From assembly GCA_013297655.1 (NCBI GenBank), contig JAAFHV010000037.1, positions 1 to 48,380 on the forward strand: a stretch of 48,380 nt of DNA, given 5' to 3'. The notes under the pieces are model-generated. The model did not search any database and was not told where the DNA came from. It was given only the letters and a program-made list of their open reading frames with translations. The position numbers and the translations under genes are program-made. The number at the start of each line of letters is the position of its first letter. Position 1 is the stretch's first letter. The DNA comes from Myxococcales bacterium. GTDB lineage: Bacteria; Myxococcota_A; Polyangia; Polyangiales; Polyangiaceae. This document shows, one piece after another, positions 25,098 through 33,356 of the stretch.

Positions 25098-25745
25098 TCA
25101 GTCGTCCGTGTCGATTTCTTCGTACGGGGTAGTCGGGCTCATCGAATCTGGGTCGAAGTCGGGAAAGAGCGCGGCGATTCGAAGGATGTTCTGCTCGACC
25201 CAAGTGTCGCCGGTACGCGGGCCGGTCGCGAGCGTGAGCCAGTAGCTCGCCCCGCGGGAGCGCAACAAGAGCTCGAGCCACTGCTCGTAGGAGAGCCCGG
25301 TCGGCGTGAGGCTCTCTCCGCAATAGTGGTAGTGCACGGTTGCAGGGGCTTTGCTCGGGACCGGATAGAGTACGGCATAGGCTTCGCTCACGAAGCGGTC
25401 GATGGGTCGAATGCGCGTGAACGGGTGATTGGGGCTCTCGTCGACCAGCCAATCGAACCAGAGCTCGTCTTCGTGCCCTGCGTGGTCCCACACGTCGGTC
25501 ACGCTCGGAAGGTGAATGGCCCCTCCGTTGCCGTTGCTGCCCGCCACCTCGTAGGCGATGTCGACCGTGGAGAGCTCCGAATAGAGCTCGGTCATGCCCT
25601 TTGGCCACGCCGCGCCCGCGACCTGCTGTGCGGCCGCGAGCACGGTGGGGTCCGTCGGGGGCCCGAGCTTCGCTTCGGTGACCGTCACTTCCGGACGGGT
25701 GGAGAGCTCTCGGACCAGGGCCTCGAAGCGATTTCGCCAGGACAT
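25098..25745 (-). CDS. hypothetical protein, SMI1/KNR4-like
   Basis: A 215-residue soluble acidic protein. The layout suggests the SUKH (SMI1/KNR4) superfamily, which includes many immunity proteins: an early helix, then WPKGMTELYSELSTVDIAYEV, GAIHLPSVTDVWDH, and a late FDWLVDESPNHPFT. The family match is by general pattern only. C-terminus is rich in D/E/T. Convergent with the GNAT gene; no toxin gene lies nearby. Confidence 0.55.
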   Translation of the reverse strand: MSWRNRFEALVRELSTRPEVTVTEAKLGPPTDPTVLAAAQQVAGAAWPKGMTELYSELSTVDIAYEVAGSNGNGGAIHLPSVTDVWDHAGHEDELWFDWLVDESPNHPFTRIRPIDRFVSEAYAVLYPVPSKAPATVHYHYCGESLTPTGLSYEQWLELLLRSRGASYWLTLATGPRTGDTWVEQNILRIAALFPDFDPDSMSPTTPYEEIDTDD

Positions 25746-26067
25746 GGGTCGGAGGGTGGCGGAGTCCGGTGGGGACTGTCAATCCGACACGACGGTGCGC
25801 GCGGCCGAATCGAGGGACGCGGGGGTTGTTCACGTTTTGGGTGTGGCCAGCACGAAGCGGCGAACCTCGCGGCCAGGAGACGAGGGGGGAGCCGAGCAGG
25901 TATCGGAGTCGCCGTGTCACCCGGTCTGGGGACACCTGGGGCGCTCGGTTTCGTCGGCCGTCGGCGCGTAGAAATCGTGCGACCGCGTGTCGATTCGTGC
26001 GCCTCAGCGGGCGGGTCTCCGTGTCTCAGGTGCGGCGAAACGGAAACCGCCGCAAAGGAGAATCCCC
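25746..26067. other. divergent intergenic, no gene seen
   Basis: 322 bp between the SUKH-like gene and the small lipoprotein. Apart from the strong ribosome-binding site AAAGGAG at 26054-26060, nothing specific was recognised. Confidence 0.4.
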
Positions 26068-26628
26068 ATGTTCAAGAAGGTATCGCTCTCGCTCACCGCG
26101 CTCGCTCTCGTCCTCGCTTCCGTCGCGTGTGCGGCGCCGACCGACGCGAGCGCAGCGGCAGAAGGCACCAGTGACGAGGCGGTGGGCGAGACGCAGCAAG
26201 CGCTGTGCGTGATACCCCTCTCCCCGCCCACGGCGGTCGCGCGGATCCAGGGCATGCCGCGCACGGTGTCGTCGGGTGGCTATTCGTACGGTACCGGCTC
26301 GTGTGACCACTACGCGGTAGGATTCAACGAGCTCTCCAACACGGCCTCGAAGACCGCAATCGCAGAGACCTCACTTCCGAGCGAGCTCTGCAGCGGGTCG
26401 AAGGTCTCCCTCACGGTGTGGAAGCGGACCGGGGGTGGCGCCTGGGTGAACGCGGGATCGAGCAGTGCGAACACGCAGGTGGTGCCGGACCACGGCTGCA
26501 TCGGTGGCGCCTCGGTGTCGGTCGGCAACGCGACGGAGGTTATCGTTCGCGCTCAGGTTCGCGCCTACGAGAGCTCTGGCACGTTTGGTCAGTATACGAA
26601 CCGGGCGGTGACGGTGCGCCTCCAGTAG
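26068..26628 (+). CDS. small secreted lipoprotein
   Basis: A 186-residue predicted lipoprotein. ATG 26068 is fixed by a perfect AAAGGAG 7 nt upstream. The signal peptide ends LASVAC (Cys21), followed by a short A/T/D/E spacer ending in ETQQAL, a common pre-domain sequence in secreted myxobacterial proteins. The remaining about 140 residues form a beta-rich domain with four cysteines (CVIPL, GSCDHYAVGF, ELCSGS, HGCIGG) that probably makes two disulphides. No family recognised; likely a surface or secreted protein. Confidence 0.8.
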   Translation: MFKKVSLSLTALALVLASVACAAPTDASAAAEGTSDEAVGETQQALCVIPLSPPTAVARIQGMPRTVSSGGYSYGTGSCDHYAVGFNELSNTASKTAIAETSLPSELCSGSKVSLTVWKRTGGGAWVNAGSSSANTQVVPDHGCIGGASVSVGNATEVIVRAQVRAYESSGTFGQYTNRAVTVRLQ

Positions 26629-27050
26629 ACGTTTGCGGAGCGCAACGGCCGCGAGCGACCGCACGCGGGGAGGCGCGGTCGTACGCGTTCAGCCAAGTCT
26701 TGGCGGACTCGGTCGAGGAGGGGAAACGACAGATTGTGATGAACGACCCATGCGAGCCACTCGCAGGTCACGTCCGAGCGCCGAGCGGGCTTTCGTTGCT
26801 TGCTCAGCGCTGCGCTGCGGCGCTCGCCGCCGCTCCTCGAGCCGGGCGACTTGGGCGATGACCGAGCGATGAGGGTGCGCTTCGCGCGGCTGGATGAGCG
26901 CGTCGTCGTCAGGAAGGCCGCAGCGCCGAGCGTGCGTACATGTACGTGGTTCGCGGTCCGCTCGCCGGGACGATCGCGCTTACACGCTCCGTTGTTCTCG
27001 GCGAGAGACAAGAGCGTGGAGGCCGCTTCGTCGAGGTGGAACGAAACGCG
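26629..27050. other. intergenic, no gene seen
   Basis: 422 bp between a plus- and a minus-strand gene that converge here. A minus-strand frame around 26700-26790 reads CEWLAWVVHHNLSFPLLDRV, which looks protein-like, but its flanks do not, so at most it is a gene remnant. No terminator was recognised. Confidence 0.3.
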
Positions 27051-28328
27051 TTAATTGCGCGCGCGCGAGCCGGTTGCGAAGAATCCAATCTCCAGGCGGA
27101 AGCGGCGAAGCGCGCGTTGTGTCTTTGGTGCGGCCTTCGGCGGAAAGAACGCCGCGAGCACGTCGTAGTCGCCGGGAGGCACGTCCAGCGGCTCGTGTTC
27201 GTCCTCACCCGAGGTCACGCTCCGTAGAACGAGCGGACCGCGGACGCGCAATGGAAAGACGACGGTCTGGACGGCGCTGGGCGGGAGCGCTGCCGGTGCG
27301 CTTCCCCCGAGCGTCACCTCGGCGTCGACGTATTCGGTGTCGCTCGGTGTCACGATCCCGGCTTTGGTGAGGAACAACGAAACGCCGCGCTCGCTGTCGC
27401 CCTTCTTTTGGAAGTACACCTGATCGCGCTCGGCGGCGTCGAGCTCACTCGGCTCCAAGTGAACTTGTGAGTATTCGCAGGTGACGCGGCGCTTTTGGAG
27501 CTTTGGCGTCTTCTTGGTAGGAGCCGGCGCCGCATTCGCGAGAGTGATCGTGGCATCGACGACCGCGTCGAGGTGAGTCGCGAGCTCTTCTGGCGTCGCC
27601 TTCTCCAGCGGCCGAAAGAAGCCGCGGACCATCTCCTTCGCGAGCGTGGGATGGCACACGAGCTCGTAGAGCGAGCGTTCACGGACGATGCGCTCGCCCT
27701 GAGCGACGAGCCAACGCTCCGCGCTCGTTCGTTCACCGAGCCGGAACGCGAGATCGAGCGCGACGATGATCTCGGCGCCGTAGCCCGCGCCGCGTTCGGA
27801 GGACGGCCAATCGGCGAGCAGCGCATCCATGAGCGCGAGCGCTTCGCGGTCTTTCTCCGGAGACATCGTGTCCGGATAAACGAGCGCCTGGATCTCGGTC
27901 CATCGTCCGATGGCGTGCCACGGATCGGTCCTCGGCTTCGTGCGCCAATCGAGCGAGTCGTTCTTGGTATACGCATTCATGGCGACGCGGCGCCGCACGC
28001 CGAGCTCGATCGCGACGACGCGCTCGTCGTGAGTGCCTCCAGTCACGAGCGCCCACTGATGCGTGGGCTCGCCTTTGCCGAGGTCTCCGAAACCGGCGGC
28101 CGCGCAGTATACGTCGACGGCGTGCGTGGAGAGCGCGTGCACCGGGCTCTTCAGCGGTGGAAGGCTGTAGAGTGCATCGAGCAAACGACGCGCCCGCGCG
28201 ACGTCACCGGCGAGCGCCGCGATCGAAAAGGCCTCGAGAACGAGCCCGTGCGCCTTCGCGGGCTTCGTCTTGGGGAGCGCTTTCGTGATGCGTTCGAGGG
28301 CGGCGATCGACGGCGCTTTCTTCGGCAT
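27051..28328 (-). CDS. hypothetical protein, helical N-half and beta-rich C-half
   Basis: A 425-residue soluble protein of no recognised family. Residues 5-75 and 140-260 are helical with TPR-like alternation (FSIAALAGDVARARRLLDAL; AEIIVALDLAFRLGERTSAE). From about residue 300 the sequence becomes beta-rich (RVTCEYSQVHLEPSELD... and VQTVVFPLRVRGPLVLRSVT), ending in PPGDYDVLAAFFPP and an Arg-rich tail. ATG 28328 is taken over the longer frame because it begins with the basic KKAPSIAALERIT. A TPR-like adaptor is possible. Confidence 0.6.
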   Translation of the reverse strand: MPKKAPSIAALERITKALPKTKPAKAHGLVLEAFSIAALAGDVARARRLLDALYSLPPLKSPVHALSTHAVDVYCAAAGFGDLGKGEPTHQWALVTGGTHDERVVAIELGVRRRVAMNAYTKNDSLDWRTKPRTDPWHAIGRWTEIQALVYPDTMSPEKDREALALMDALLADWPSSERGAGYGAEIIVALDLAFRLGERTSAERWLVAQGERIVRERSLYELVCHPTLAKEMVRGFFRPLEKATPEELATHLDAVVDATITLANAAPAPTKKTPKLQKRRVTCEYSQVHLEPSELDAAERDQVYFQKKGDSERGVSLFLTKAGIVTPSDTEYVDAEVTLGGSAPAALPPSAVQTVVFPLRVRGPLVLRSVTSGEDEHEPLDVPPGDYDVLAAFFPPKAAPKTQRALRRFRLEIGFFATGSRARN

Positions 28329-28514
28329 GGAGGTTGAGTATAGAGGGTCGAGGATGTCACACGCCATGCGAGCGACGCGTACGTGACGAGCGCGGAGGAC
28401 GAGGTGACCAGGTGAGCGCTCTCGCTCGAGGTCCGGGACGTGAGACCTGCTTGTAAGCTACACTGAGCCAATGAGTGACCTGGCTCGAAAGCTCTCTCGC
28501 GCGGTGGTGCTCTC

Positions 28515-29048
28515 GTGACGCGGTCTGGGCGCTCCGTCCGGTCGTTCATGGTCAGAGCCGTGCGAGGCGCCACGCCTACGGCCCTCGTCGCTCGCGTCGG
28601 GATTGGCCTAGTGGCATTCGTCTCGCTCTCGTGCCACGCGGCCGAGGCCCCGGTCAACAAGGGGCCTGTGCCCGAGCACGTGCGCTGCAACTCTCGCGAG
28701 GGTGGCTTCGATGGGCCCAGCGAGCTGAAGAGCGCGGCCGAGCGCGATGCGTGGGTGGCGCAGCACGGCGCGTCGATCGGCGAGCGCCTCCGGGGGGACT
28801 GCGCCGAGAAGTTCGTCGCGTTCGTCGAGTCGACCGACTTTTCTACGCACACGCTCAGGTTCGATAATGGCTATTCCGCGGGCCTGCCATTCCCCGAGAG
28901 CGACGACGGCCACACGCTAACGCTGGCGGCTGGACGTGTGTGCGGCGGTGCGTACCCCACGTCGTCGACCCAGGTAGTTCGGATTCCAAAGGGCCGCACG
29001 GTGCGCGTCCAAGCGCGCGGCGGAGAGTGTCCGCGCGACGTTCCGTGA
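28515..29048 (+). CDS. small lipoprotein
   Basis: A 177-residue predicted lipoprotein with a long basic N-region and lipobox VSLSC (Cys40 from the GTG at 28515; ATG 28548 is an alternative start that shortens the N-region). The mature part has four further cysteines and a central ERDAWVAQHGASI helix, ending in a beta-rich stretch. A 15-codon frame (28471-28518) overlaps the GTG start in a GTGA arrangement. Function unknown. Confidence 0.68.
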   Translation: MTRSGRSVRSFMVRAVRGATPTALVARVGIGLVAFVSLSCHAAEAPVNKGPVPEHVRCNSREGGFDGPSELKSAAERDAWVAQHGASIGERLRGDCAEKFVAFVESTDFSTHTLRFDNGYSAGLPFPESDDGHTLTLAAGRVCGGAYPTSSTQVVRIPKGRTVRVQARGGECPRDVP

Positions 29049-29212
29049 GGGCGCACGCTCGGAGCCTTCGAGCGGTCGCTCGCTACGTTCCAGAACGGAG
29101 CTCGCTCACGTCTGCGGGCGTTTCGAGGTCGCCGAGCACGCGGATCGTCCTTAGACCGGGGCGCTCAACGAGGAATGTACCGCGTCCAGAATCGAAAGAC
29201 CTCTTCGTTGAG

Positions 29213-29344
29213 CTATTTTGCCCAAGACCGCCGTCGCAAGACCGGCAAGATCAGGCCAACGACGATTGCGCCCAACCCAAGGGCCAGCGCGATGGAAGAC
29301 AACTCCCTCCGAATCCTTTCACCCAATCTGTTGCGCAGTTCCAT
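29213..29344 (-). CDS. 43-residue single-TM membrane protein
   Basis: A very short gene starting ATG at 29344 with a near-perfect GGAGGAG ribosome site 5 nt upstream. It reads MELRNRLGERIRRELSSIAL, then a hydrophobic ALGLGAIVVGLILPVL and a basic tail RRRSWAK. One TM helix at about residues 17-36 is flanked by positive charges. It starts 13 bp after the stop of the YiaA-domain gene, so the two form a mini-operon. No family recognised. Confidence 0.7.
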   Translation of the reverse strand: MELRNRLGERIRRELSSIALALGLGAIVVGLILPVLRRRSWAK

Positions 29345-29357
29345 GAGGCTCCTCCGA

Positions 29358-29591
29358 CTACCGGTACGGCAGCCCATCTTTGCCGACGACGGCAGAGGCC
29401 TCGTGGTTGTCGCGAAGCGTCTTCGCCAAAGTGAACGCCGATGCGACGCTGAAGAGGAAGCCCATGCCGAGAAAGCCCCGGTGCCAGATGTCGAGCGGGA
29501 GGTAGCAGATGCCGACGGTGGTGACCACGATGGCCATCGCAAACGAAGTCCACACCTGAAAAATCCACGCGGGCGTGTCTTTGGATCTCAT
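29358..29591 (-). CDS. YiaA/YiaB two-helix domain membrane protein
   Basis: A 77-residue inner-membrane protein. It matches the YiaA/B domain (PF05360) over most of its length: FQVWTSFAMAIVVTTVGICY, a central LPLDIWHRGFLGMGFLFSV, and the hallmark FTLAKTLRDNHEA. Two TM helices are predicted (about 13-32 and 39-57). Function of the family is unknown. ATG 29591 has AGAGGAA 6 nt upstream. A palindrome GCTCCG-AA-CGGAGC (29610-29623) lies just upstream of the ribosome site and might regulate it. Divergent from the sigma-54 activator at 29718. Confidence 0.87.
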   Translation of the reverse strand: MRSKDTPAWIFQVWTSFAMAIVVTTVGICYLPLDIWHRGFLGMGFLFSVASAFTLAKTLRDNHEASAVVGKDGLPYR

Positions 29592-29609
29592 CGCATTCCT
29601 CTTTCGGTA

Positions 29610-29623
29610 GCTCCGAACGGAGC
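29610..29623. promoter_or_regulatory. possible operator or leader hairpin
   Basis: GCTCCG, two A, CGGAGC: perfect 6-bp inverted arms 18 bp upstream of the YiaA-domain start codon. Role inferred from position only. Confidence 0.3.
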
Positions 29624-29717
29624 ATTCCCGTCGCTGGTGCATACGCCATGCCGTGCGCGCCCTGGGCGGAATTCTCGGCGATTTTGTCGTGGCGGATCGC
29701 TAGGTTCGACATCGTGT

Positions 29718-31151
29718 ATGCTCGATGTACACATGCGTGACACTCCAAGCACCCTTCGCGCGATCGCCGATATGGCGTGCGCAAACCCCTTTGGGGAAGA
29801 ACGCGAGCGGTTGGAACGCCAAGTGGGCGCCGCGCCGCGCGGAGCTACCAGAGGCGACGTGTTCGCCCGCAGTCTTGCTCGGGCAAGCAGCGTCGTGACG
29901 AACTGGAGGCGGAGCGAGCGACATTCGAGCGCAGCCAACGACGCGTACGAGCGCGCGGCGTTCTATGTGGTGTTTCACAGGTTCTCCGGCGAGATCGACG
30001 CTCACATCAAGAAGCAGCGGGCGAGCGAAGCCATCGTGCGCCCTGACTTCGTACCGGGTCTCTTGAGCGCGTTCGAGTCGCTCGGCCTATCCGACGCGAG
30101 GGCCCGTGAGCGGATCTCCTTGGCCTTTCAGCTTCGGCGCGCATTCGTGGCGATCGACCGTTCGGTGACAGGCGCGAGCGCCCCCACGCAACACTTGCGC
30201 GAGGCATTGTGGAACAATATTTTTACACACGACCTCGGTCTCTATGCCAACACTTTGATGGGGCGTATGGAGGACTTCTCCACTATCCTTCTCGGGCCAA
30301 CGGGGACAGGAAAGGGCGCCGCCGCTTCCGCGATTGGGATGGCCGGCTACATTCCGTGGAACGCGAAGTCGGGCCGCTTCGACGAGAATTTCGCCAAAAC
30401 TTTCTTGCCGCTGAACCTCTCGGAGTACTCCGCGAACCTGATTGAGTCCGAGCTGTTTGGTCACGAAAAAGGTGCCTTCACGGGCGCGATCCAGAGGCGA
30501 GCGGGCGCGTTCGAGCGCTGCAGCGCGATGGGCTCGGTGTTTCTCGACGAGATTGGTGACTTGGACCCCACCGTTCAGGTGAAGCTTCTCCGCGTTCTGG
30601 AGGCCCGGCAGTTCACGCCCGTGGGGGGGGCCGAGCCTCGCCGATTCTCCGGGCGCATCATCGCGGCGACGCACCGCTCGCTCGAGTCGCTACGCACGGC
30701 GGGGCGCATGCGGCACGACTTCTACTACCGACTCTGTTCGGACGTGATTCACCTGCCGACCCTGCGCGAGCGACTCGACGCCGATCCCGCAGAACTGACC
30801 CTTCTTGTCTCGCAGCTCGCGACCCGCATTCTTGGGGTGCCCTCGCACGCACTCGCGGCCTCGATCGAAGCCACCATCGCGGAGAAGCTGCCGCGAGAAT
30901 ACGCCTGGCCCGGGAACATTCGCGAGCTCGAGCAATGCATTCGCCGTATCTTGCTGACGCAGAGGTACACCGGCGATCCGCTCGCACTCGGGTGGCAGGA
31001 GGAGGAGAAGAAGATCGACGGGCCCTCCGCGCTGGTTATGCGCGCCCAGATGCTCTACCGGGAGAGTCGCAACTATGGCGCGGTCGCTCGCGCACTTGGG
31101 ATCGATCGACGCACGGCCAAGAAGTACGTCGATGCACCTTGCCCCGCGTGA
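29718..31151 (+). CDS. sigma-54-dependent activator lacking a known sensor domain
   Basis: A 477-residue bacterial enhancer-binding protein. The AAA+ domain is complete: Walker A GPTGTGKG (193-200), the sigma-54-contacting ELFGHEKGAFTGA (245-257), Walker B VFLDEIGDLD (274-283), and the arginine-finger region near MRHDFYYRLC. The C-terminal HTH (about 441-472, YGAVARALGIDRRTAKKYV) is Fis-like. The N-terminal 170 residues are helical and show no FHA, GAF, PAS or receiver signature, so the input is unknown. Start is ATG 29718, or ATG 29733 five codons on. Divergent from the YiaA mini-operon, a possible target. Confidence 0.9.
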   Translation: MLDVHMRDTPSTLRAIADMACANPFGEERERLERQVGAAPRGATRGDVFARSLARASSVVTNWRRSERHSSAANDAYERAAFYVVFHRFSGEIDAHIKKQRASEAIVRPDFVPGLLSAFESLGLSDARARERISLAFQLRRAFVAIDRSVTGASAPTQHLREALWNNIFTHDLGLYANTLMGRMEDFSTILLGPTGTGKGAAASAIGMAGYIPWNAKSGRFDENFAKTFLPLNLSEYSANLIESELFGHEKGAFTGAIQRRAGAFERCSAMGSVFLDEIGDLDPTVQVKLLRVLEARQFTPVGGAEPRRFSGRIIAATHRSLESLRTAGRMRHDFYYRLCSDVIHLPTLRERLDADPAELTLLVSQLATRILGVPSHALAASIEATIAEKLPREYAWPGNIRELEQCIRRILLTQRYTGDPLALGWQEEEKKIDGPSALVMRAQMLYRESRNYGAVARALGIDRRTAKKYVDAPCPA

Positions 31152-31189
31152 CGGGCAGAGCTCGCGACAGCAGAGATCCCCTTGCCAAC

Positions 31190-31290
31190 GTCGGTCGGAC
31201 TCTCCCCGTCCCGTCAACGTCGGTCGGATCTCTCCCGGTCGGATCTCCCCCGTCAACGTGGTCGGATCCTTCCCCGGTCGTGTCCCTGGA
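31190..31290 (+). repeat. imperfect tandem repeat, GTCAACGTCGG family
   Basis: Three loosely repeated units of roughly 25-35 bp, each containing CAACGT-(C)GGTCGGA followed by a C/T-rich stretch. GTCAACGTCGGTCGGAT at 31213-31229 recurs perfectly, inverted, at 34851-34867, and its first 11 bases recur at 32773-32783. It lies between the sigma-54 activator and the next gene. Confidence 0.65.
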
Positions 31291-31320
31291 GCTCCTCGAC
31301 AGGCCCCATTCGCACCCGCG

Positions 31321-31854
31321 CTACGGGCCGAAGTCCCGCCCCCAGTAGATGACGTCGACGCCGCGTTCCCCGAGCCCGAACACGAGCGGCGCGACGCCGT
31401 CCACCACGATGTCGTCCCGACGTTCCTTCGCGCCGGGCAACGCTGCGTAGGTTGTGCGCACCGCCTGGCGCGAGCTCCCGATCCCGATGCCCTTGCTGGT
31501 CTTCAGGGGGGAGGCACTGCCGACGACCATCGCGCAAACGCGGAGCTGTACGGCGCTGCTCGGTGCGCAGAAGCCTACGAGGGTGTCGTGTCCCTTCCAG
31601 TACGCGCGGGCGGTGCTCCCGCCGGCGCTCTCTTCGTGCCGATTGCTGCGCGAGGACGGCCGACCGAGGAGCGCGTCGACCTCCGGGCTACTCATTCCCA
31701 TCCGGACGCCGCCGATCGACTCGACCGCGGCCGGCGTGCTCGAGCCATGGGCGCGTCTCGGCCGAGCGTGCGCCGAGGCCGAGGCGATCAGCCCAGCCGC
31801 GAGGACAGCCAGAACCACTGACACGTCGGCAAGGCGGAGGGAGGCGGTCCGCAT
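31321..31854 (-). CDS. secreted hypothetical protein
   Basis: A 177-residue protein with an N-terminal signal sequence (basic start, hydrophobic VVLAVLAAGLIASASA, then AHA-type cleavage near residue 30). Two pieces resemble the start of a small 'bacterial lipocalin/SmpA-like' repeat: VRMGMSSPEVDALLGRPSSR, and later SKGIGIGSSRQAVRTTYAAL. Both have the G-M/I-S-x2-V-x5-G pattern, suggesting an internal duplication. Two cysteines may pair. ATG 31854 is chosen to give a signal peptide. Not assigned to a family. Confidence 0.6.
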   Translation of the reverse strand: MRTASLRLADVSVVLAVLAAGLIASASAHARPRRAHGSSTPAAVESIGGVRMGMSSPEVDALLGRPSSRSNRHEESAGGSTARAYWKGHDTLVGFCAPSSAVQLRVCAMVVGSASPLKTSKGIGIGSSRQAVRTTYAALPGAKERRDDIVVDGVAPLVFGLGERGVDVIYWGRDFGP

Positions 31855-31933
31855 GAAGCAGCGGCGAGGCACGACTTCGTCATGTCACAGCTTTGGGCGT
31901 GGGCAAAAGAAGCAACACGACGTAAACGATGCA

Positions 31934-32755
31934 TCATTGGGTGATCACGGCGTCCAGCAGCTTCTTCTCGCCCGCGGGGTCGGTGCCATTCTTCTGCTCG
32001 ATCTCCACGCCGATGCGCGCCCCCGTGGCGTCCTCGAGCTTTGCGCCCCCCGGCGTGATGGTGTCGCCCACGTGGGTGGAGATGGACGCCTTGCGTAGCG
32101 CGACTTCGACCGAGAACGACGACGAGCTGCGGTTGCCCGTGAAGACCTTGGCCTTCAGGGCCTCGTCGAGCGCCTTATCGTCGGCGATCGAGGTGATCTT
32201 TTTTCCGCCGATGCTCTGGTTGCTCTTGTCGTAGATAGCATCGAGGATGGCCTGCGCGTCGGCGATCTTGCCTTCGAAGCCGGCCGTGATGATCAAGCTC
32301 GTGGTGCCGGCCGTGACGAGGACGGCGTTCGCGTAGGTGTAGGGACCGATCTCGTAGGTGCCCTCGTTCTTCTTCTTCTTCTTCACCGGCAGCTTTCGCT
32401 CGATCTTCACCGAGGCGGGGCGCTCGCCGTACGTGCACGTGACCGCGCGGCCCACGAAGGTTGCCTGGCCGCAGCCCATGATTTGTTTCCAGCCGAGCGG
32501 CTTCATCGCCTTATCGAGCTCGCTGATGTTGTCGAGCGAGAAGTCGGCGAGCGCCACTGCGCCAATCTTCGCCTTTGTGCCTCCGCCGGCGTCGCTCGAC
32601 GTGAGGGTCGCCGAGCTCACGGCCGAAGCGCTCGTGGTCGACGCAGACGCATCAGCCTTCGTATCGTCGCCTTCGGTCTTCCGACAGCCCGCGAGGAGCA
32701 GGAGAGAGAGGGAGAGCGTCGCGACGAGGGCCGTCGTCTTCGTGAGGAGCTGCAT
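31934..32755 (-). CDS. lipoprotein, unknown function
   Basis: A 273-residue predicted lipoprotein with lipobox LLAGC (Cys24), an S/T/A/D linker (about 27-60), and a globular region with two related halves. The first has LSLDNISELDKAMKPLGW-like helix and TCTYGERPASVKIERKLP strands; the second has YANAVLVTAGTTSLIITAGF and later strands. A KKKKK stretch is at about 126-130. No family is recognised. ATG 32755 (after two extra codons) fits the signal peptide. Confidence 0.75.
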   Translation of the reverse strand: MQLLTKTTALVATLSLSLLLLAGCRKTEGDDTKADASASTTSASAVSSATLTSSDAGGGTKAKIGAVALADFSLDNISELDKAMKPLGWKQIMGCGQATFVGRAVTCTYGERPASVKIERKLPVKKKKKNEGTYEIGPYTYANAVLVTAGTTSLIITAGFEGKIADAQAILDAIYDKSNQSIGGKKITSIADDKALDEALKAKVFTGNRSSSSFSVEVALRKASISTHVGDTITPGGAKLEDATGARIGVEIEQKNGTDPAGEKKLLDAVITQ

Positions 32756-32944
32756 GACCAACGTTTTACGCCGTCAACGTCGGAACCTTCCCTCGTTGGA
32801 ATTGGCCGTTGTGCGCCCGAGGGCGAACGCTCCCGCTCACGCCCTCCCTCGCCGAGGTACCGCGCGATGCCAACGCGCTCGCCATGCGCGGCTACGAGGC
32901 GCCGCTCGTCCAGTGCTGCCGCGCGCCGCGGCCGGCCCGTGCGC

Positions 32945-33058
32945 TTAAAGCGTAGGGGAGAGATGGGCAGGTATCCAAGTGTCTAGTTGTTGCCGTCGGC
33001 GAAAGCGTATGATGCGGTCGTGGAGCCAGATGACCTCAGTGAGGCTCAAGTACCTCAT
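32945..33058 (-). pseudogene. truncated Doc-family (Fic fold) toxin
   Basis: The frame begins ATGA-overlapped with the antitoxin stop (ATG 33058-33056) and reads MRYLSLTEVIWLHDRII, the standard N-terminus of death-on-curing toxins, then diverges into unrelated sequence and stops after 37 residues. Full Doc proteins have about 125 residues with the HxFx(D/N)GNKR motif, which is missing here. So the toxin is broken and only the operon junction remains. Confidence 0.8.
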
Positions 33059-33249
33059 GCCAGGCGGCGGTAGAGCTCGGCGTTCTTGAGGAGGAGTTGC
33101 TCCGCGTGCGCGCGGAAGTCCTCGGCTGGAGAGGAGAGGACGTCGGCGACAGCAGCACGAGCGAGCTCTTCCGGCGCAACGCCGAGCGTCTTTGCGCGAG
33201 AAATGAGGGCCTCGGACAGTGCGTCGGAGAGATGGAAGGCGAGCTTCAT
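33055..33249 (-). CDS. Doc-partner antitoxin (orphaned)
   Basis: A 64-residue antitoxin-like protein: MKLAFHLSDALSEALISRAK, a middle LGVAPEELARAAVADVL, and the C-terminal LLLKNAELYRRLA. The ending 'KNAELYRRLA' and the ATGA overlap with a Doc-like start are typical of antitoxins paired with death-on-curing toxins. The N-terminal half is probably a ribbon-helix-helix-like DNA-binding part. As the toxin is truncated it may be a relic or an anti-addiction remnant. Confidence 0.8.
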   Translation of the reverse strand: MKLAFHLSDALSEALISRAKTLGVAPEELARAAVADVLSSPAEDFRAHAEQLLLKNAELYRRLA

Positions 33250-33356
33250 GCGGGGAGTTTAGCGAACGGGCGTGGGGGCCCCGCCGTCCTTTCACTAAAC
33301 CTCGAGGAGAGCCAGAAAAGATCATAACCGCACCCGCGCGCGTGCACTCAGTGTGC

